The position numbers and the translations under genes are program-made. The notes below the pieces were generated by a model. That model made no database searches. It was not told the DNA's origin and was given only the letters and a program-made list of their open reading frames with translations. DNA of 64,000 nt from Candidatus Saccharimonadota bacterium (GTDB taxonomy: Bacteria > Patescibacteriota > Saccharimonadia > Saccharimonadales > Saccharimonadaceae), in assembly GCA_017531585.1 (NCBI GenBank), contig JAFXKT010000001.1, positions 392,241 to 456,240 of the forward strand. Reading direction: 5' to 3'. Of the stretch, positions 1-7,661 are shown piece by piece. The stretch's first letter is position 1. Each line of letters opens with the position of its first letter.

Positions 1-45
1 AATAATAATCAATGCAATTGGTTTACGCTTACGGATATTTTTCAT
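1..45 (-). CDS. Partial gene, N-terminus only, likely secreted or membrane protein
   Basis: Only the first 15 codons of a minus-strand gene are here; the rest runs off the left edge. The visible start reads MKNIRKRKPIALIII, a basic head followed by hydrophobic residues, as at the beginning of a signal peptide or membrane anchor. A TATAAT box lies at 53-58 (minus strand), seven bases before the ATG, the same promoter-on-start arrangement found at many genes in this window, and this supports the start. Function cannot be told. Confidence 0.5.
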   Translation of the reverse strand, partial: MKNIRKRKPIALIII

Positions 46-123
46 AAAGATTATTATACCATTCGTTTATGACGGATTATCCATTGATGTAATAAGTGGT
101 AGTTCGTGATAGAATAGTTGCAT

Positions 124-198
124 GGGCCTGTCGTTTAACGGATAGGACATATCCCCTCTAAGGATACAATGCTGGTTCGATTCCAGCCGGGCCTACCA
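124..198 (+). tRNA. tRNA-Arg (UCU anticodon)
   Basis: Full cloverleaf. The acceptor GGGCCTG pairs with CGGGCCT, the discriminator is A and the CCA is encoded. The anticodon stem TATCC/GGATA holds loop CCTCTAA, giving anticodon TCT. The T-loop is TTCGATT. The last A of CCA is also the first base of the large hairpin repeat that follows at 198-301. Confidence 0.95.
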
Positions 199-301
199 TT
201 CGAGTTAAAATCACGTATCTTGGCAGTTTTTCTCGTTCGCTCTGTCAATAACAGCGCTTCACTCGAAGAAACTACCAATCTACGCGATTTTATCCTCGAA
301 T
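198..301 (+). repeat. Large imperfect hairpin repeat, copy A
   Basis: The sequence from the tRNA CCA onward folds back on itself: the left arm (198-236) is largely complementary to the right arm (261-301). Each arm starts or ends with ATTCGAG-type sequence. The apex, 237-260, is a conserved block with the inner hairpin CTGT-caata-ACAG followed by CGCTTC. The same apex recurs at 17753-17776 and 46091-46114 with different but still self-complementary arms. It may act as a tRNA terminator or be a palindromic mobile repeat. Confidence 0.75.
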
Positions 302-309
302 ATATAGTT

Positions 310-386
310 GCACCCGTAGCTCAGTGGATTAGAGCACTTGTCTTCGGAACAAGGTGTCACAGGTTCGAGTCCTGTCGGGTGTACCA
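310..386 (+). tRNA. tRNA-Arg (UCG anticodon)
   Basis: The acceptor GCACCCG pairs with CGGGTGT, the discriminator is A and CCA is encoded. The anticodon stem CTTGT/ACAAG has loop CTTCGGA, so the anticodon is TCG (Arg). The T-loop is TTCGAGT. The last 18 bases plus two more bases downstream (369-388) are copied exactly at 549-568. Confidence 0.92.
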
Positions 387-390
387 GTAG

Positions 391-447
391 TGTTTTAAAT
401 ATAAAATACAGGAACCAGTCACGTTCCTGATTTTTATATTTAAAACA
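391..447 (+). repeat. Long hairpin with invariant apex, copy 1
   Basis: A 25-bp arm (391-415) pairs with 423-447 with only two mismatches around loop CAGTCAC. The apical part GGAAC-loop-GTTCC is identical to the hairpin at 573-629, while the lower stems differ in sequence but stay paired. It directly follows tRNA-Arg(UCG) and could end its transcript, although the downstream T run is poor. Confidence 0.8.
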
Positions 448-548
448 CGGATGGGAACCCGAAGAGCGTAGCGAGATTTGCGTAGCAAATCCAGGATTTG
501 AACCGTTAGGTTCGTCAATGCTCGGCGAAGCGACGGCGCATTGTTTAT

Positions 549-568
549 GTCCTGTCGGGTGTACCAGT
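549..568 (+). repeat. Duplicate of the tRNA-Arg(UCG) 3' end
   Basis: These 20 bases are identical to 369-388, which spans the end of the T-arm, acceptor strand and CCA of tRNA-Arg(UCG). A third, shorter remnant (CTGTCGGGT) is at about 669-677. The duplication brackets a 180-bp insert, as an attachment-site pair would. Confidence 0.8.
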
Positions 569-572
569 TTTA

Positions 573-629
573 GTTTTAGATACTAAAAAATAGGAACCAG
601 TCACGTTCCTATTTTTTAGCATCTAAAAC
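573..629 (+). repeat. Long hairpin with invariant apex, copy 2
   Basis: Arm 573-597 pairs with 605-629 with one mismatch around the same CAGTCAC loop as copy 1. It follows the duplicated tRNA end in the same way that copy 1 follows the real tRNA. Downstream, the block GCGAAGCGACGGCGCATTG occurs after both hairpin units (about 525-543 and 643-661), so the whole tail-hairpin-spacer unit appears tandemly repeated. Confidence 0.8.
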
Positions 630-676
630 GTTCTTTGCCCAGCGAAGCGACGGCGCATTGTTTATTTTCTGTCGGG

Positions 677-1642
677 TTAGTTAGTTTTCTTTGGATTTAT
701 ATACTGGTTTTTGATGTTTGGTTTGCGTTTGTAAATGATATTCTTCGTCATATCGATACGGGTTGTAAAGATAGGGAAGGCTTTGTTTAGGAATTTTACC
801 GAGCTGTTATCGTGAATGGTCGTGACTGCGCCGCAGATAATATTCTTATCGTTGGCATTTTTGAGTGAGCTTCTGGCGCGTTTTGGGAAGAGGGCTTTGC
901 CTGGTGCGACAAGACCTTTATCGCTGCGCCAAAAATCTTGAAGAACTGGTGGAACGGCGCCATTGTGCATGTGTCCAGAAATCGTAAGATCAAAATCTTT
1001 GAATGCTTCCAGAATGTCTTCGTCCTGCATATATACAGGGGAGTGAACAAGTGCGATTCTAGCTTTCTTGACGGGTAGTTTATGCAATTCTTCTTGAGTT
1101 AGGCTATTTATGTCGCGTAATAATACTGCTTTGCTTTCGTTTCCTGGGTGAAAAACACTAGTTTTCTTATCGTCTGTATCCATTTGATAATAGTCCGTGC
1201 TTGCGGTGAATCCGTAAATATATACTCTATCGTCCTCAAAAGCGGCATTGTTTAATATATGAACATTCTCGATAGGATGGATTGTATTAATAAGCTGAGA
1301 CGGAAATTGGGTTAGCCAACCTTTGTGATTCTTTGGTGGAAGGCGGTAGAAATCGTGATTGCCGAGACTAATAATCGTTGGAGCGACTCTTCCAAGCTGT
1401 TCAAGCCAGCCGCAAAGACGAGCCATATTTGCAGAATTGTCGATATCGTCCTGAAAATCTAATAAGTCGCCAGGAATAAGAATGTAATCTGGTTTTTGGC
1501 GTTTTGCTTCGGCCGCGCAAAGCTGCAAACGCTCTTCTGGCGTGGCAGCAGAATAGTGAATATCGCTAAGAATAAAGAAGCTGAGCGGATTTTTAATGCG
1601 CTCATTGTAGAGGCGATAACTGGTTTGGTAAAAGAGTTTCAT
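677..1642 (-). CDS. Calcineurin-like metallophosphoesterase
   Basis: A 321-residue protein with the ordered metal-binding motifs of the calcineurin-like phosphoesterase superfamily: SDIH at 26-29, GDLLD at 58-62, GNHD near 95, a VHS histidine near 200 and GHMHNG near 223. These would bind two metal ions and hydrolyse a phosphomonoester or diester; the substrate is not shown by the sequence. There is a basic C-terminal tail. It stands alone, divergent from pyrG. A TAAAAT box seven bases before the ATG suggests a leaderless mRNA. Confidence 0.88.
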   Translation of the reverse strand: MKLFYQTSYRLYNERIKNPLSFFILSDIHYSAATPEERLQLCAAEAKRQKPDYILIPGDLLDFQDDIDNSANMARLCGWLEQLGRVAPTIISLGNHDFYRLPPKNHKGWLTQFPSQLINTIHPIENVHILNNAAFEDDRVYIYGFTASTDYYQMDTDDKKTSVFHPGNESKAVLLRDINSLTQEELHKLPVKKARIALVHSPVYMQDEDILEAFKDFDLTISGHMHNGAVPPVLQDFWRSDKGLVAPGKALFPKRARSSLKNANDKNIICGAVTTIHDNSSVKFLNKAFPIFTTRIDMTKNIIYKRKPNIKNQYINPKKTN

Positions 1643-1762
1643 TAAGTTAATTTTAGCATGATAAAATCGTCTTTTTGATTTGCGCTTATAGATAAAATGC
1701 TTTATCCTTAAAGAGTATTATTGATTAAAATTTCAGTGCATCGAGGAGGAAAAGAAGGCGCC

Positions 1763-3355
1763 ATGAAAAACAAAACTAAGTATATCTTTGTAACTGGTGG
1801 AGTTATCTCAGGCGTCGGTAAAGGCATTATGGCCGCAAGTATCGGCGCTATTTTAAAGGCCAAGGGTCTTAAGGTGTCGATGCAGAAATGTGATCCTTAT
1901 TTTAACGTCGATGCAGGTCTTCTAAATCCACGCGAGCATGGCGAATGTTACGTTACGCAGGATGGCGCCGAGACAGATTTGGATCTTGGTCACTATGAAC
2001 GCTTCCTAGACGAAGAAATGACCGGTGATTCTATCTGGACCTCTGGTAAGCTTTACAAGACTCTTATTGATGCTGAGCGCTCTGGTAAATTTGGCGGCAA
2101 AACCGTTCAGCTCGTTCCTCATGTCACTAGCTTGATTCAGAAGACTTTCATTGATAACACTGAGCATTTTGATTCCGATGTTCATATCGTAGAGATCGGC
2201 GGCACCGTTGGCGATATTGAGGGTTTGCATTTTATCGAAGCAATCCGTGAATTCTCGACAAAGGTCGGCCGCGAGAATTGTCTCTATGTCCACGTTTGCT
2301 TCGTGCCTTGGCTTGCAACTTCTCAGGAGTTTAAGACAAAACCAGCTCAGAACTCGCTTCGCGATCTTCGCGAATTTGGTATTGTGCCGGATATGGTAGT
2401 TGCTCGTATGGATGTTAGCGAGACGCCTGATGCTCCGCATATCGCGGCAAAGCTAGCCACTTTCTGCGGCGTTAGTGAAGATGCCGTAGTTCTAATGCCA
2501 GATGCAAAGAGCGTTTACGAAGTTCCTCTAAATGCTGTTCGTGGTGGCGTGCTTGCTCCACTAGAACGCTTTATCGATCATGGTGAGCCAGATATGAGCA
2601 AGTGGGAAAAGCTCGTCGCGGCTATTGAATCCGATCCAAAAGAAGAGGTAAAGATTGGTCTTGTCGCAAAGTATGTAGACAATACCGATACTTATCTATC
2701 TGTTACTGAGGCTCTAAAGGCTGCTGCTTGGAAGGTTGGCGTAAAGCTAAAGACTGTTTGGATTAATGCTGAGGAAGCAAAAGAATCCGACTTTGAAGCT
2801 GTTGATGGTATTGTTGTTCCTGGTGGCTTCGGTGTCCGTGGTGTAGAGGGCAAGATTGCTGCAGCTACGTATTGTTTGAAGAATAATAAGCCATATCTTG
2901 GTTTGTGCCTTGGCATGCAGTGTGCTGTTATTGCGGCTGCTCGTATTGGTGGTATCAAGAAGGCAAATTCTGAAGAGTTCGGTGCTGAAGAAGGCGAAAA
3001 TGTTGTCTATATCATGGAAGGTCAAGAGGGTAAGGAAAGTACTGGCGGCACAATGCGCCTAGGTAACTATCCTGCCAAGCTCGTTAAGGGCTCAAAGATG
3101 GCAGAGATTTATGGTGCAACTGATGTTGTAGAGCGTCATCGCCATCGTTATGAAGTGAATCAGGCTTTCATTAAGGAGATTGAAAAAGGTGGTTTGAAGA
3201 TTTCTGGTACAAGCCCAGACGGTTCTTTGGTAGAGTTTATTGAAGCTCCAAAATGCGACTACTTTGTAGCAACTCAGGGTCATCCAGAATATAGAAGCAG
3301 GCCATATCGTGCTCATCCGCTATTCGAGGGTTTGATCAAGGCTGCAAAGAAATAA
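1763..3355 (+). CDS. pyrG: CTP synthase
   Basis: Makes CTP from UTP using glutamine or ammonia and ATP, the last step of pyrimidine nucleotide synthesis. The 530-residue protein has the N-terminal synthetase domain with the nucleotide-binding SGVGKG loop, and a C-terminal class I glutamine amidotransferase domain with the oxyanion motif PGGFG and nucleophile Cys in GLCLGMQ. An in-frame start exists 42 bases upstream, but GAGGAGGAAAA at 1743-1753 favours the ATG at 1763 (MKNKTKY). A terminator follows at once. It is the only clear nucleotide-synthesis enzyme here apart from ndk. Confidence 0.96.
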   Translation: MKNKTKYIFVTGGVISGVGKGIMAASIGAILKAKGLKVSMQKCDPYFNVDAGLLNPREHGECYVTQDGAETDLDLGHYERFLDEEMTGDSIWTSGKLYKTLIDAERSGKFGGKTVQLVPHVTSLIQKTFIDNTEHFDSDVHIVEIGGTVGDIEGLHFIEAIREFSTKVGRENCLYVHVCFVPWLATSQEFKTKPAQNSLRDLREFGIVPDMVVARMDVSETPDAPHIAAKLATFCGVSEDAVVLMPDAKSVYEVPLNAVRGGVLAPLERFIDHGEPDMSKWEKLVAAIESDPKEEVKIGLVAKYVDNTDTYLSVTEALKAAAWKVGVKLKTVWINAEEAKESDFEAVDGIVVPGGFGVRGVEGKIAAATYCLKNNKPYLGLCLGMQCAVIAAARIGGIKKANSEEFGAEEGENVVYIMEGQEGKESTGGTMRLGNYPAKLVKGSKMAEIYGATDVVERHRHRYEVNQAFIKEIEKGGLKISGTSPDGSLVEFIEAPKCDYFVATQGHPEYRSRPYRAHPLFEGLIKAAKK

Positions 3356-3363
3356 GACTAATA

Positions 3364-3389
3364 AATACCGCCTATCTGGGCGGTATTTT
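3364..3389 (+). terminator. pyrG terminator
   Basis: AATACCGCC pairs with GGGCGGTATT around a short loop, followed by TTTTG. The hairpin is symmetrical enough to work from the minus strand too. Confidence 0.8.
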
Positions 3390-3395
3390 GTTGGG

Positions 3396-3576
3396 TAAAA
3401 AAGTGGGCAGTCCGTTTGGGCTGCCCGATAGATGGTAGAACGTTGCCGCCTGAGGCGGAAGAGAGAAGTCGCCTCAGGCAACAATGATTGGAGAATGGCG
3501 GATGATCCGCCGTGTATGTTCCCAATGGCAAAGGAACAAATTCGTTTGCGTGGTAATGGGTAACCGTGCAAACGTT
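3396..3576 (-). ncRNA. Candidate small RNA of about 180 nt, five hairpins
   Basis: Read on the minus strand, a consensus promoter (3583-3611) is followed by a series of strong hairpins with no ORF of note. In order these are CGTTTGC/GCAAACG, GTTCC/GGAAC, GGCGGAT/ATCCGCC, a long GTTGCC-TGAGGCG stem, and GGGCAG/CTGCCC followed by ACTTTTTT. The last is a good Rho-independent terminator at about 3397-3426. The ends do not pair with each other, which argues against 6S RNA, and no SRP-RNA core is visible. Function unknown. Confidence 0.7.
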
Positions 3577-3582
3577 CGCCAT

Positions 3583-3611
3583 ATTATATCAGAAAAATGA
3601 GATTATTGCAA
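3583..3611 (-). promoter_or_regulatory. Promoter of the 180-nt small RNA
   Basis: On the minus strand, TTGCAA (3606-3611) and a perfect TATAAT (3583-3588) are 17 bp apart. Predicted transcription start is near 3576. Confidence 0.75.
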
Positions 3612-3627
3612 GACGAAAGCAGGAGAT

Positions 3628-3746
3628 AAAAAAATGGACGGCAGATTCGCCGTCCTCAAAACAAAACAAAAGAACATGTCTAGAACAAAAGAAAGGAGAC
3701 AACGTCGCCAAATGTCTAGAAATGTAGACACCCGTGAACAGGCGAC
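3628..3746 (-). ncRNA. Candidate small RNA of about 119 nt
   Basis: A minus-strand transcript is bounded by a promoter at 3753-3781 and the terminator GGACGGC-gaatct-GCCGTCC plus a run of seven T at 3628-3655. The 5' half folds as GTCGCC...GGCGAC enclosing TGTCTA-loop-TAGACA. The 3' half before the terminator is a U/G-rich single strand (TTTCTTTTG type), as in regulatory RNAs that pair with targets. No coding sequence is evident. Function unknown. Confidence 0.65.
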
Positions 3747-3752
3747 AATAAA

Positions 3753-3781
3753 TTTATATCATAAGTTTGATAATTTTGCAA
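3753..3781 (-). promoter_or_regulatory. Promoter of the 119-nt small RNA
   Basis: On the minus strand, TTGCAA (3776-3781) and TATAAA (3753-3758) are spaced 17 bp. The -35 box is identical to that of the neighbouring small RNA promoter. Confidence 0.65.
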
Positions 3782-3821
3782 ATGATGGTCTTATCTAGAA
3801 CAGATATGATAAAATTATTTT

Positions 3822-5504
3822 ATGGATAAACTAAAGACGCAGATTACAGAAGCAATTAAATCTCTGTATGATATCGACGAAACTGCCGTTGAGTTCTCAG
3901 AGGTTCCTGCGGATATTGCAGGTGATTATTCCACGAACGTAGCAATGCGTATTGCTAAGCGTGCTCAGAAAAATCCGCGTCAAATCGCCGAGGAAATTAT
4001 TGCAAAGCTTGGTGACGACTATACTTTTACTGTTGCTGGTCCTGGCTTTATTAACGTAGAAATCTCTTCAAAGAAGCTACAAGAGAAACTTGCGAACGAA
4101 TTTAATGAGAATTATGGTTGCAATGAAAGTGGTAAGGGAAAGACTGCAATTGTAGAATTCCCAAGCACGAACATGGCAAAACCTTATTCGGTCGGACACT
4201 TGCGCCCTGGTACTCAGGGCTGGGCAACAAAGAAGCTGCTCGAAGCTAATGGCTGGAAAGTCATAACGGACAACCATCTTGGTGATACTGGTACGCCTTT
4301 TGGTGTTTGGGTTGTTGGTTTCTTGAGAAGTGGTAAGAGCCTCGATGATGTTACGATTTATGATCTTGGCCAGATTTATATTGATACCAAGAAGGCTTTG
4401 AAGGACGAAGCTGCTGAAGAGAAGCACGAGCTTGCTGATGAAGTTCAGGAATGGCTCAAGAAACTCGAGGCCAAAGATCCTGAAGCCGTTAAGTATTCCG
4501 AGCGTTTTAATACGATTTCTTTGAATCATATTCATAATGTCATGAAGCGCATGGCTATCAGTACCGATTTGGAGCTTGGTGAAAGTTTTTATGCAGAGCC
4601 AGGCAAAGCGCTTGTTCAAAAATATTTGGCAGAAGGCAAGTTCGAACAGAACGATGATGGTTCGGTGATTTGCCGCTTGGATGAGTTTGGCATTGATGTT
4701 CCGATGCTTGTTCTAAAGAGTAATGGTACGGCGCTTTATGCAACGACGGATCTTGCTTGTATGTTCTATAGGGCAGAAAATTACAAGCCAGATTTGGTTG
4801 TCTATTGTGTTGGTGCAGAGCAGAAGTTTTACTTTGAACAATTATTTGCCATGGGTAAGAAGCTTGGCGTGCCACAGGAAAACTTTCATTTATGGTTCGG
4901 TACAATCGATCAGGTTACCGAGGAAGGCAAGCGCGAGAAGATGTCTAGCCGTAAGGGCGTAGTGTTGCTTGAGGCGATGCTTGACGACGCAGAAGCAAGA
5001 GTGCGCGAGAATTTCTCTGGTAGCGAGCTTAGCGACGAAGATATTAGAAAGATTGCTACTGGCGCGATTAAGTTTAGCGACTTTGTGGCCGATAGGAAGA
5101 CTGGTATCCTTTATGACCCAAACAAGATTTTTGCGCTTACTGGTTTTTCTGGTCCATTCTGCCAGTACGCCGATGTGCGTCTAAGAAGGATTCTTGAAAA
5201 GAATAAAGATTTTGTACGAGTTGACTTTTCTGATTATGATTTCGAGGCAGAAAAGGAACTTTTGATTTGTCTAAATAAATTCCCAGAACTTGTTTCGAGT
5301 ATTGTAGAGAAGCTAGAGCTTCACAAGATTGCTGGCTACTGCTTTGAGCTTGCTCAGATTCTTAATCGTTATTACGAAAAGACGCCAATTATCCAGGCGG
5401 ACGATAAGGAACGTTCTGCACGTTTGTGGTTAGTTGAGAAAGCAGATTATGTACTTGCTAAGGCGCTCGATCTTCTAGGCGTAGAGATTCCAGAAAAGAT
5501 GTAA
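3822..5504 (+). CDS. argS: Arginyl-tRNA synthetase
   Basis: Charges tRNA-Arg with arginine in the cytoplasm. The 560-residue class I enzyme has an N-terminal additional domain (about 1-100), the HIGH-type signature in SVGHLRPG near 125, the KMSSRKG loop near 375, and the DALR anticodon-binding domain with FSGPFCQYADVR near 445. A TAAAAT box lies six bases before the ATG and no Shine-Dalgarno is visible, so the mRNA may be leaderless. Three tRNA-Arg genes (UCU, UCG, CCU) lie in the same window. A terminator follows. Confidence 0.96.
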   Translation: MDKLKTQITEAIKSLYDIDETAVEFSEVPADIAGDYSTNVAMRIAKRAQKNPRQIAEEIIAKLGDDYTFTVAGPGFINVEISSKKLQEKLANEFNENYGCNESGKGKTAIVEFPSTNMAKPYSVGHLRPGTQGWATKKLLEANGWKVITDNHLGDTGTPFGVWVVGFLRSGKSLDDVTIYDLGQIYIDTKKALKDEAAEEKHELADEVQEWLKKLEAKDPEAVKYSERFNTISLNHIHNVMKRMAISTDLELGESFYAEPGKALVQKYLAEGKFEQNDDGSVICRLDEFGIDVPMLVLKSNGTALYATTDLACMFYRAENYKPDLVVYCVGAEQKFYFEQLFAMGKKLGVPQENFHLWFGTIDQVTEEGKREKMSSRKGVVLLEAMLDDAEARVRENFSGSELSDEDIRKIATGAIKFSDFVADRKTGILYDPNKIFALTGFSGPFCQYADVRLRRILEKNKDFVRVDFSDYDFEAEKELLICLNKFPELVSSIVEKLELHKIAGYCFELAQILNRYYEKTPIIQADDKERSARLWLVEKADYVLAKALDLLGVEIPEKM

Positions 5505-5510
5505 AGGCAT

Positions 5511-5536
5511 AAGCGGGGCGAAAGCTCCGCTTTTTT
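5511..5536 (+). terminator. argS terminator
   Basis: AAGCGGGGC-gaaa-GCTCCGC followed by six T. Confidence 0.9.
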
Positions 5537-5553
5537 GTTAAACTAAAAATAAG

Positions 5554-6195
5554 ATGAATGAGAACAATGAAGACTGGATTGCGATCAAGCGCAGTATGAA
5601 CGAAAGCGGTCGCAAGGTAAACTTTTACGAGAACGAGAATCCGCGCTCGGAAACTATTATCAAATGGGCAAAAATAGAGCGCAGTCAGAACGAAGATTTG
5701 TACGAAGTAATTATGAATTCGGACGGCATTATTGTTGATGACTGGATTCATATTCTAGGTCACGGTAGTGGCGACAATGGCTTGTCTGTATTTGTATTAG
5801 AGAACTTGCCAGAGGGCGATATTATGAAGGATGCTCTGGTTGTTGCTGTAGATGTACTTGGTGGTTTGTTCGCGATTTGTAGGGATAAAGACGCCGAAGA
5901 ATATGGCGATATTATGTATTTCGAGCCAGAGTTTCTTGAGTGGACAAATGCCGAAATGGGATATTCGGAATTTTTAATCTGGGCAACTCATGATGACATT
6001 GATGGCTTCTATGAGGATGTGCGCTGGGAAAAGTGGCGTGAGCTAAGCGGTCGCGTTGGTCTTGATGCGGCGATTTCCTTTGATCCGCCAATCTGGATGG
6101 AGGATTGCGATGTCAGTGCGTCGTCCAGGGAAATCGTTCCGTTTAAACAGCTGCTCGAAATGGAGTTGCTTGAGTACGTAAAGAGTACGGAATAG
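5554..6195 (+). CDS. DUF2625 family protein
   Basis: An acidic, soluble protein of 213 residues without signal peptide. It resembles what I know of the DUF2625 family: WIHILGHGSG near 66, VVAVDVLGGLFAI near 97, then YFEPEFLEWTNAEMGYSEFL and FYEDVRWEKWREL, ending with SFDPPIW. The family has no established biochemical role. It sits alone between argS and mscL. Family call from motif memory only. Confidence 0.72.
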   Translation: MNENNEDWIAIKRSMNESGRKVNFYENENPRSETIIKWAKIERSQNEDLYEVIMNSDGIIVDDWIHILGHGSGDNGLSVFVLENLPEGDIMKDALVVAVDVLGGLFAICRDKDAEEYGDIMYFEPEFLEWTNAEMGYSEFLIWATHDDIDGFYEDVRWEKWRELSGRVGLDAAISFDPPIWMEDCDVSASSREIVPFKQLLEMELLEYVKSTE

Positions 6196-6269
6196 GGAAC
6201 GCGTTTGTGCTTTGCGCAAAATATGGTATAATTACAGATATAAATAAATAGCTTTACGGGAGAGTAGTG

Positions 6270-6767
6270 ATGGCTAAGAAAAATGTCAAAAAAATTTCTG
6301 CAAAGGAAGAAGATAAGCGTCTAGATCGTATCGACGAACTCCAGGATGAGCTCCAGGAAGAGCTCGAGGCTGAAAGTCGCCGCGAAGATCGTGCAGATAA
6401 GGCACGTGAACGTTCGCTAGCTTTGGCTAAGGCTGGTGCAGACAAGTTAAAGGGCGGTGCAAGCGGTTTCATGAAGTTCATTCGTGAACAGAACGTCGTT
6501 GGCCTTGCGGTAGGTTTGGTACTTGGTACTGCCGCTAGCGGTCTTGTTAACTCTTTGATTAACAATGTTATTATGCCACCACTAGGCTTCTTGCTTGGTT
6601 CTGCAGATGGTCTTAAAGGCCTAGAACTAAACATGGGCACAACTCCAGCTGGTGAAGTTGCAGTTCTAAAATATGGTGAATTTGCAAACGATCTCATCAA
6701 CTTTATCGTTCTTGCATTCTGTGTTTACTTTGTTATTAAACTTTTGAAGCTTGACATCAAGAAATAA
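6270..6767 (+). CDS. mscL: Large-conductance mechanosensitive channel with N-terminal extension
   Basis: Releases solutes when membrane tension rises. Residues 66 onward carry the MscL signature: FMKFIREQNVVGLAVGLVLG then NSLINNVIMPPLGFLLG, a periplasmic loop, and a second membrane helix near 140-160. The first about 65 residues are a highly charged, Glu/Arg-rich helix, probably coiled coil, not found in ordinary MscL, while the usual C-terminal cytoplasmic bundle is missing: the chain ends at KLLKLDIKK. The ATG at 6270 follows GGGAGAG; a GTG immediately upstream is less likely. First gene of a three-gene operon with 1-nt overlaps. Confidence 0.88.
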   Translation: MAKKNVKKISAKEEDKRLDRIDELQDELQEELEAESRREDRADKARERSLALAKAGADKLKGGASGFMKFIREQNVVGLAVGLVLGTAASGLVNSLINNVIMPPLGFLLGSADGLKGLELNMGTTPAGEVAVLKYGEFANDLINFIVLAFCVYFVIKLLKLDIKK

Positions 6768-7300
6768 TGTCCAAGAAAAAAGCTACATTACTCTGGGTCG
6801 ATCTTGAAATGACCGGTTTGTCGCCGGTCAAAGATCGCATTATGGAAGTCGCGGCGATTGCTACTGACTGGAATTTTAATGAGTTTGAAACTTATACAGG
6901 TATTGTAAAAGTTAGCGACAAGCTAATTCAGGAGAGGATGGTTGGCGAGTTCTGGGAGAGAAATAAGGCATCTTATGATAGCTTGGTTTCTCAGAACAAA
7001 GATGGTAAGCCGGCAAAGGTCATCGAGCAGGAACTCTTGGAGTTTGTAGATAGAAACTTTGGCAAGACAGTTTATCTTGCTGGCAATTCGATTCATCAAG
7101 ACCAGAAGTTTATTGAGCATGAATGGCCAGAGCTAAACGAAAAGCTTCATTATAGGATGCTTGATGTGAGTGCTTGGAAGATTTATTTCGAGAATGCACT
7201 GGATATGCATGTTACAAAGGCGGAGAATCATCGCGCGCTTGATGATATTCGCGGAAGTATCGAGGAACTAAAAGCTTATCTAGAAAGGATTAAGAAATAA
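6767..7300 (+). CDS. orn: Oligoribonuclease
   Basis: A 177-residue DEDDh 3'-5' exonuclease that degrades 2-5 nt RNA oligomers and linear dinucleotides such as pGpG. The motifs are WVDLEMTGL near 10 (Asp, Glu), YLAGNSIHQDQKF near 104, and ENHRALDDIRGSIEEL near 152, which holds the catalytic His and final Asp. The start overlaps the mscL stop as TAATG, and its own stop overlaps the next gene in the same way, so translation is probably coupled. Confidence 0.94.
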   Translation: MSKKKATLLWVDLEMTGLSPVKDRIMEVAAIATDWNFNEFETYTGIVKVSDKLIQERMVGEFWERNKASYDSLVSQNKDGKPAKVIEQELLEFVDRNFGKTVYLAGNSIHQDQKFIEHEWPELNEKLHYRMLDVSAWKIYFENALDMHVTKAENHRALDDIRGSIEELKAYLERIKK

Positions 7301-7623
7301 TGATTTCCGAAAAAGACATTTTAGAATACCTGGAGCGTTTTGAAGATATTTCTAGCGAAGAGCGCATAGACGAGCGTAAGACATTTACGATTTTTAAAAA
7401 GAATGACAAGATTATGCTTGTCATTCACAATGATACAAAGCCGCTTCGCATTGAAACTCGTTGTGATTTGAAGCTTAGCAAGAATTTGCAAGAGAAGTAC
7501 GAGAGCGTAATGGAAAGCAAGGCGCTCGGGCGCAATGGTATCGAAATCATTTGTAGCGGCCAGCTCGAATCGGATGAAATTCTAGATTTGATCCGTCACG
7601 CATACGAAAAAGTAAGTGAATAA
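7300..7623 (+). CDS. MmcQ/YjbR-like protein
   Basis: A 107-residue soluble protein overlapping orn by one base. The segment LRIETRCDLKLSKNLQEKY followed by EILDLIRHAYEKV matches the general plan of the MmcQ/YjbR (DUF419) family, small proteins of a CyaY-like fold sometimes thought to bind DNA. No catalytic residues are visible. Role unknown; the operon link to orn suggests nucleic-acid related work, but this is weak. Confidence 0.6.
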   Translation: MISEKDILEYLERFEDISSEERIDERKTFTIFKKNDKIMLVIHNDTKPLRIETRCDLKLSKNLQEKYESVMESKALGRNGIEIICSGQLESDEILDLIRHAYEKVSE

Positions 7624-7625
7624 AA

Positions 7626-7652
7626 AAATATCCCTTTCGGGGGATATTTTTT
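7626..7652 (+). terminator. Bidirectional terminator
   Basis: AATATCCC-tttc-GGGGGATATT flanked by A and T runs, lying between convergent genes and able to serve both. Confidence 0.85.
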
Positions 7653-7661
7653 TGTTTGCAA

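Noticed and set aside
3396..3576. SRP (4.5S) RNA
   Set aside because: The conserved GGAAGNAGC core of the SRP domain IV loop is absent.
3628..3821. T-box leader for argS
   Set aside because: No AGGGTGGNACCGCG antiterminator sequence; the terminator and promoter signals read on the minus strand, and argS has its own leaderless-type promoter.
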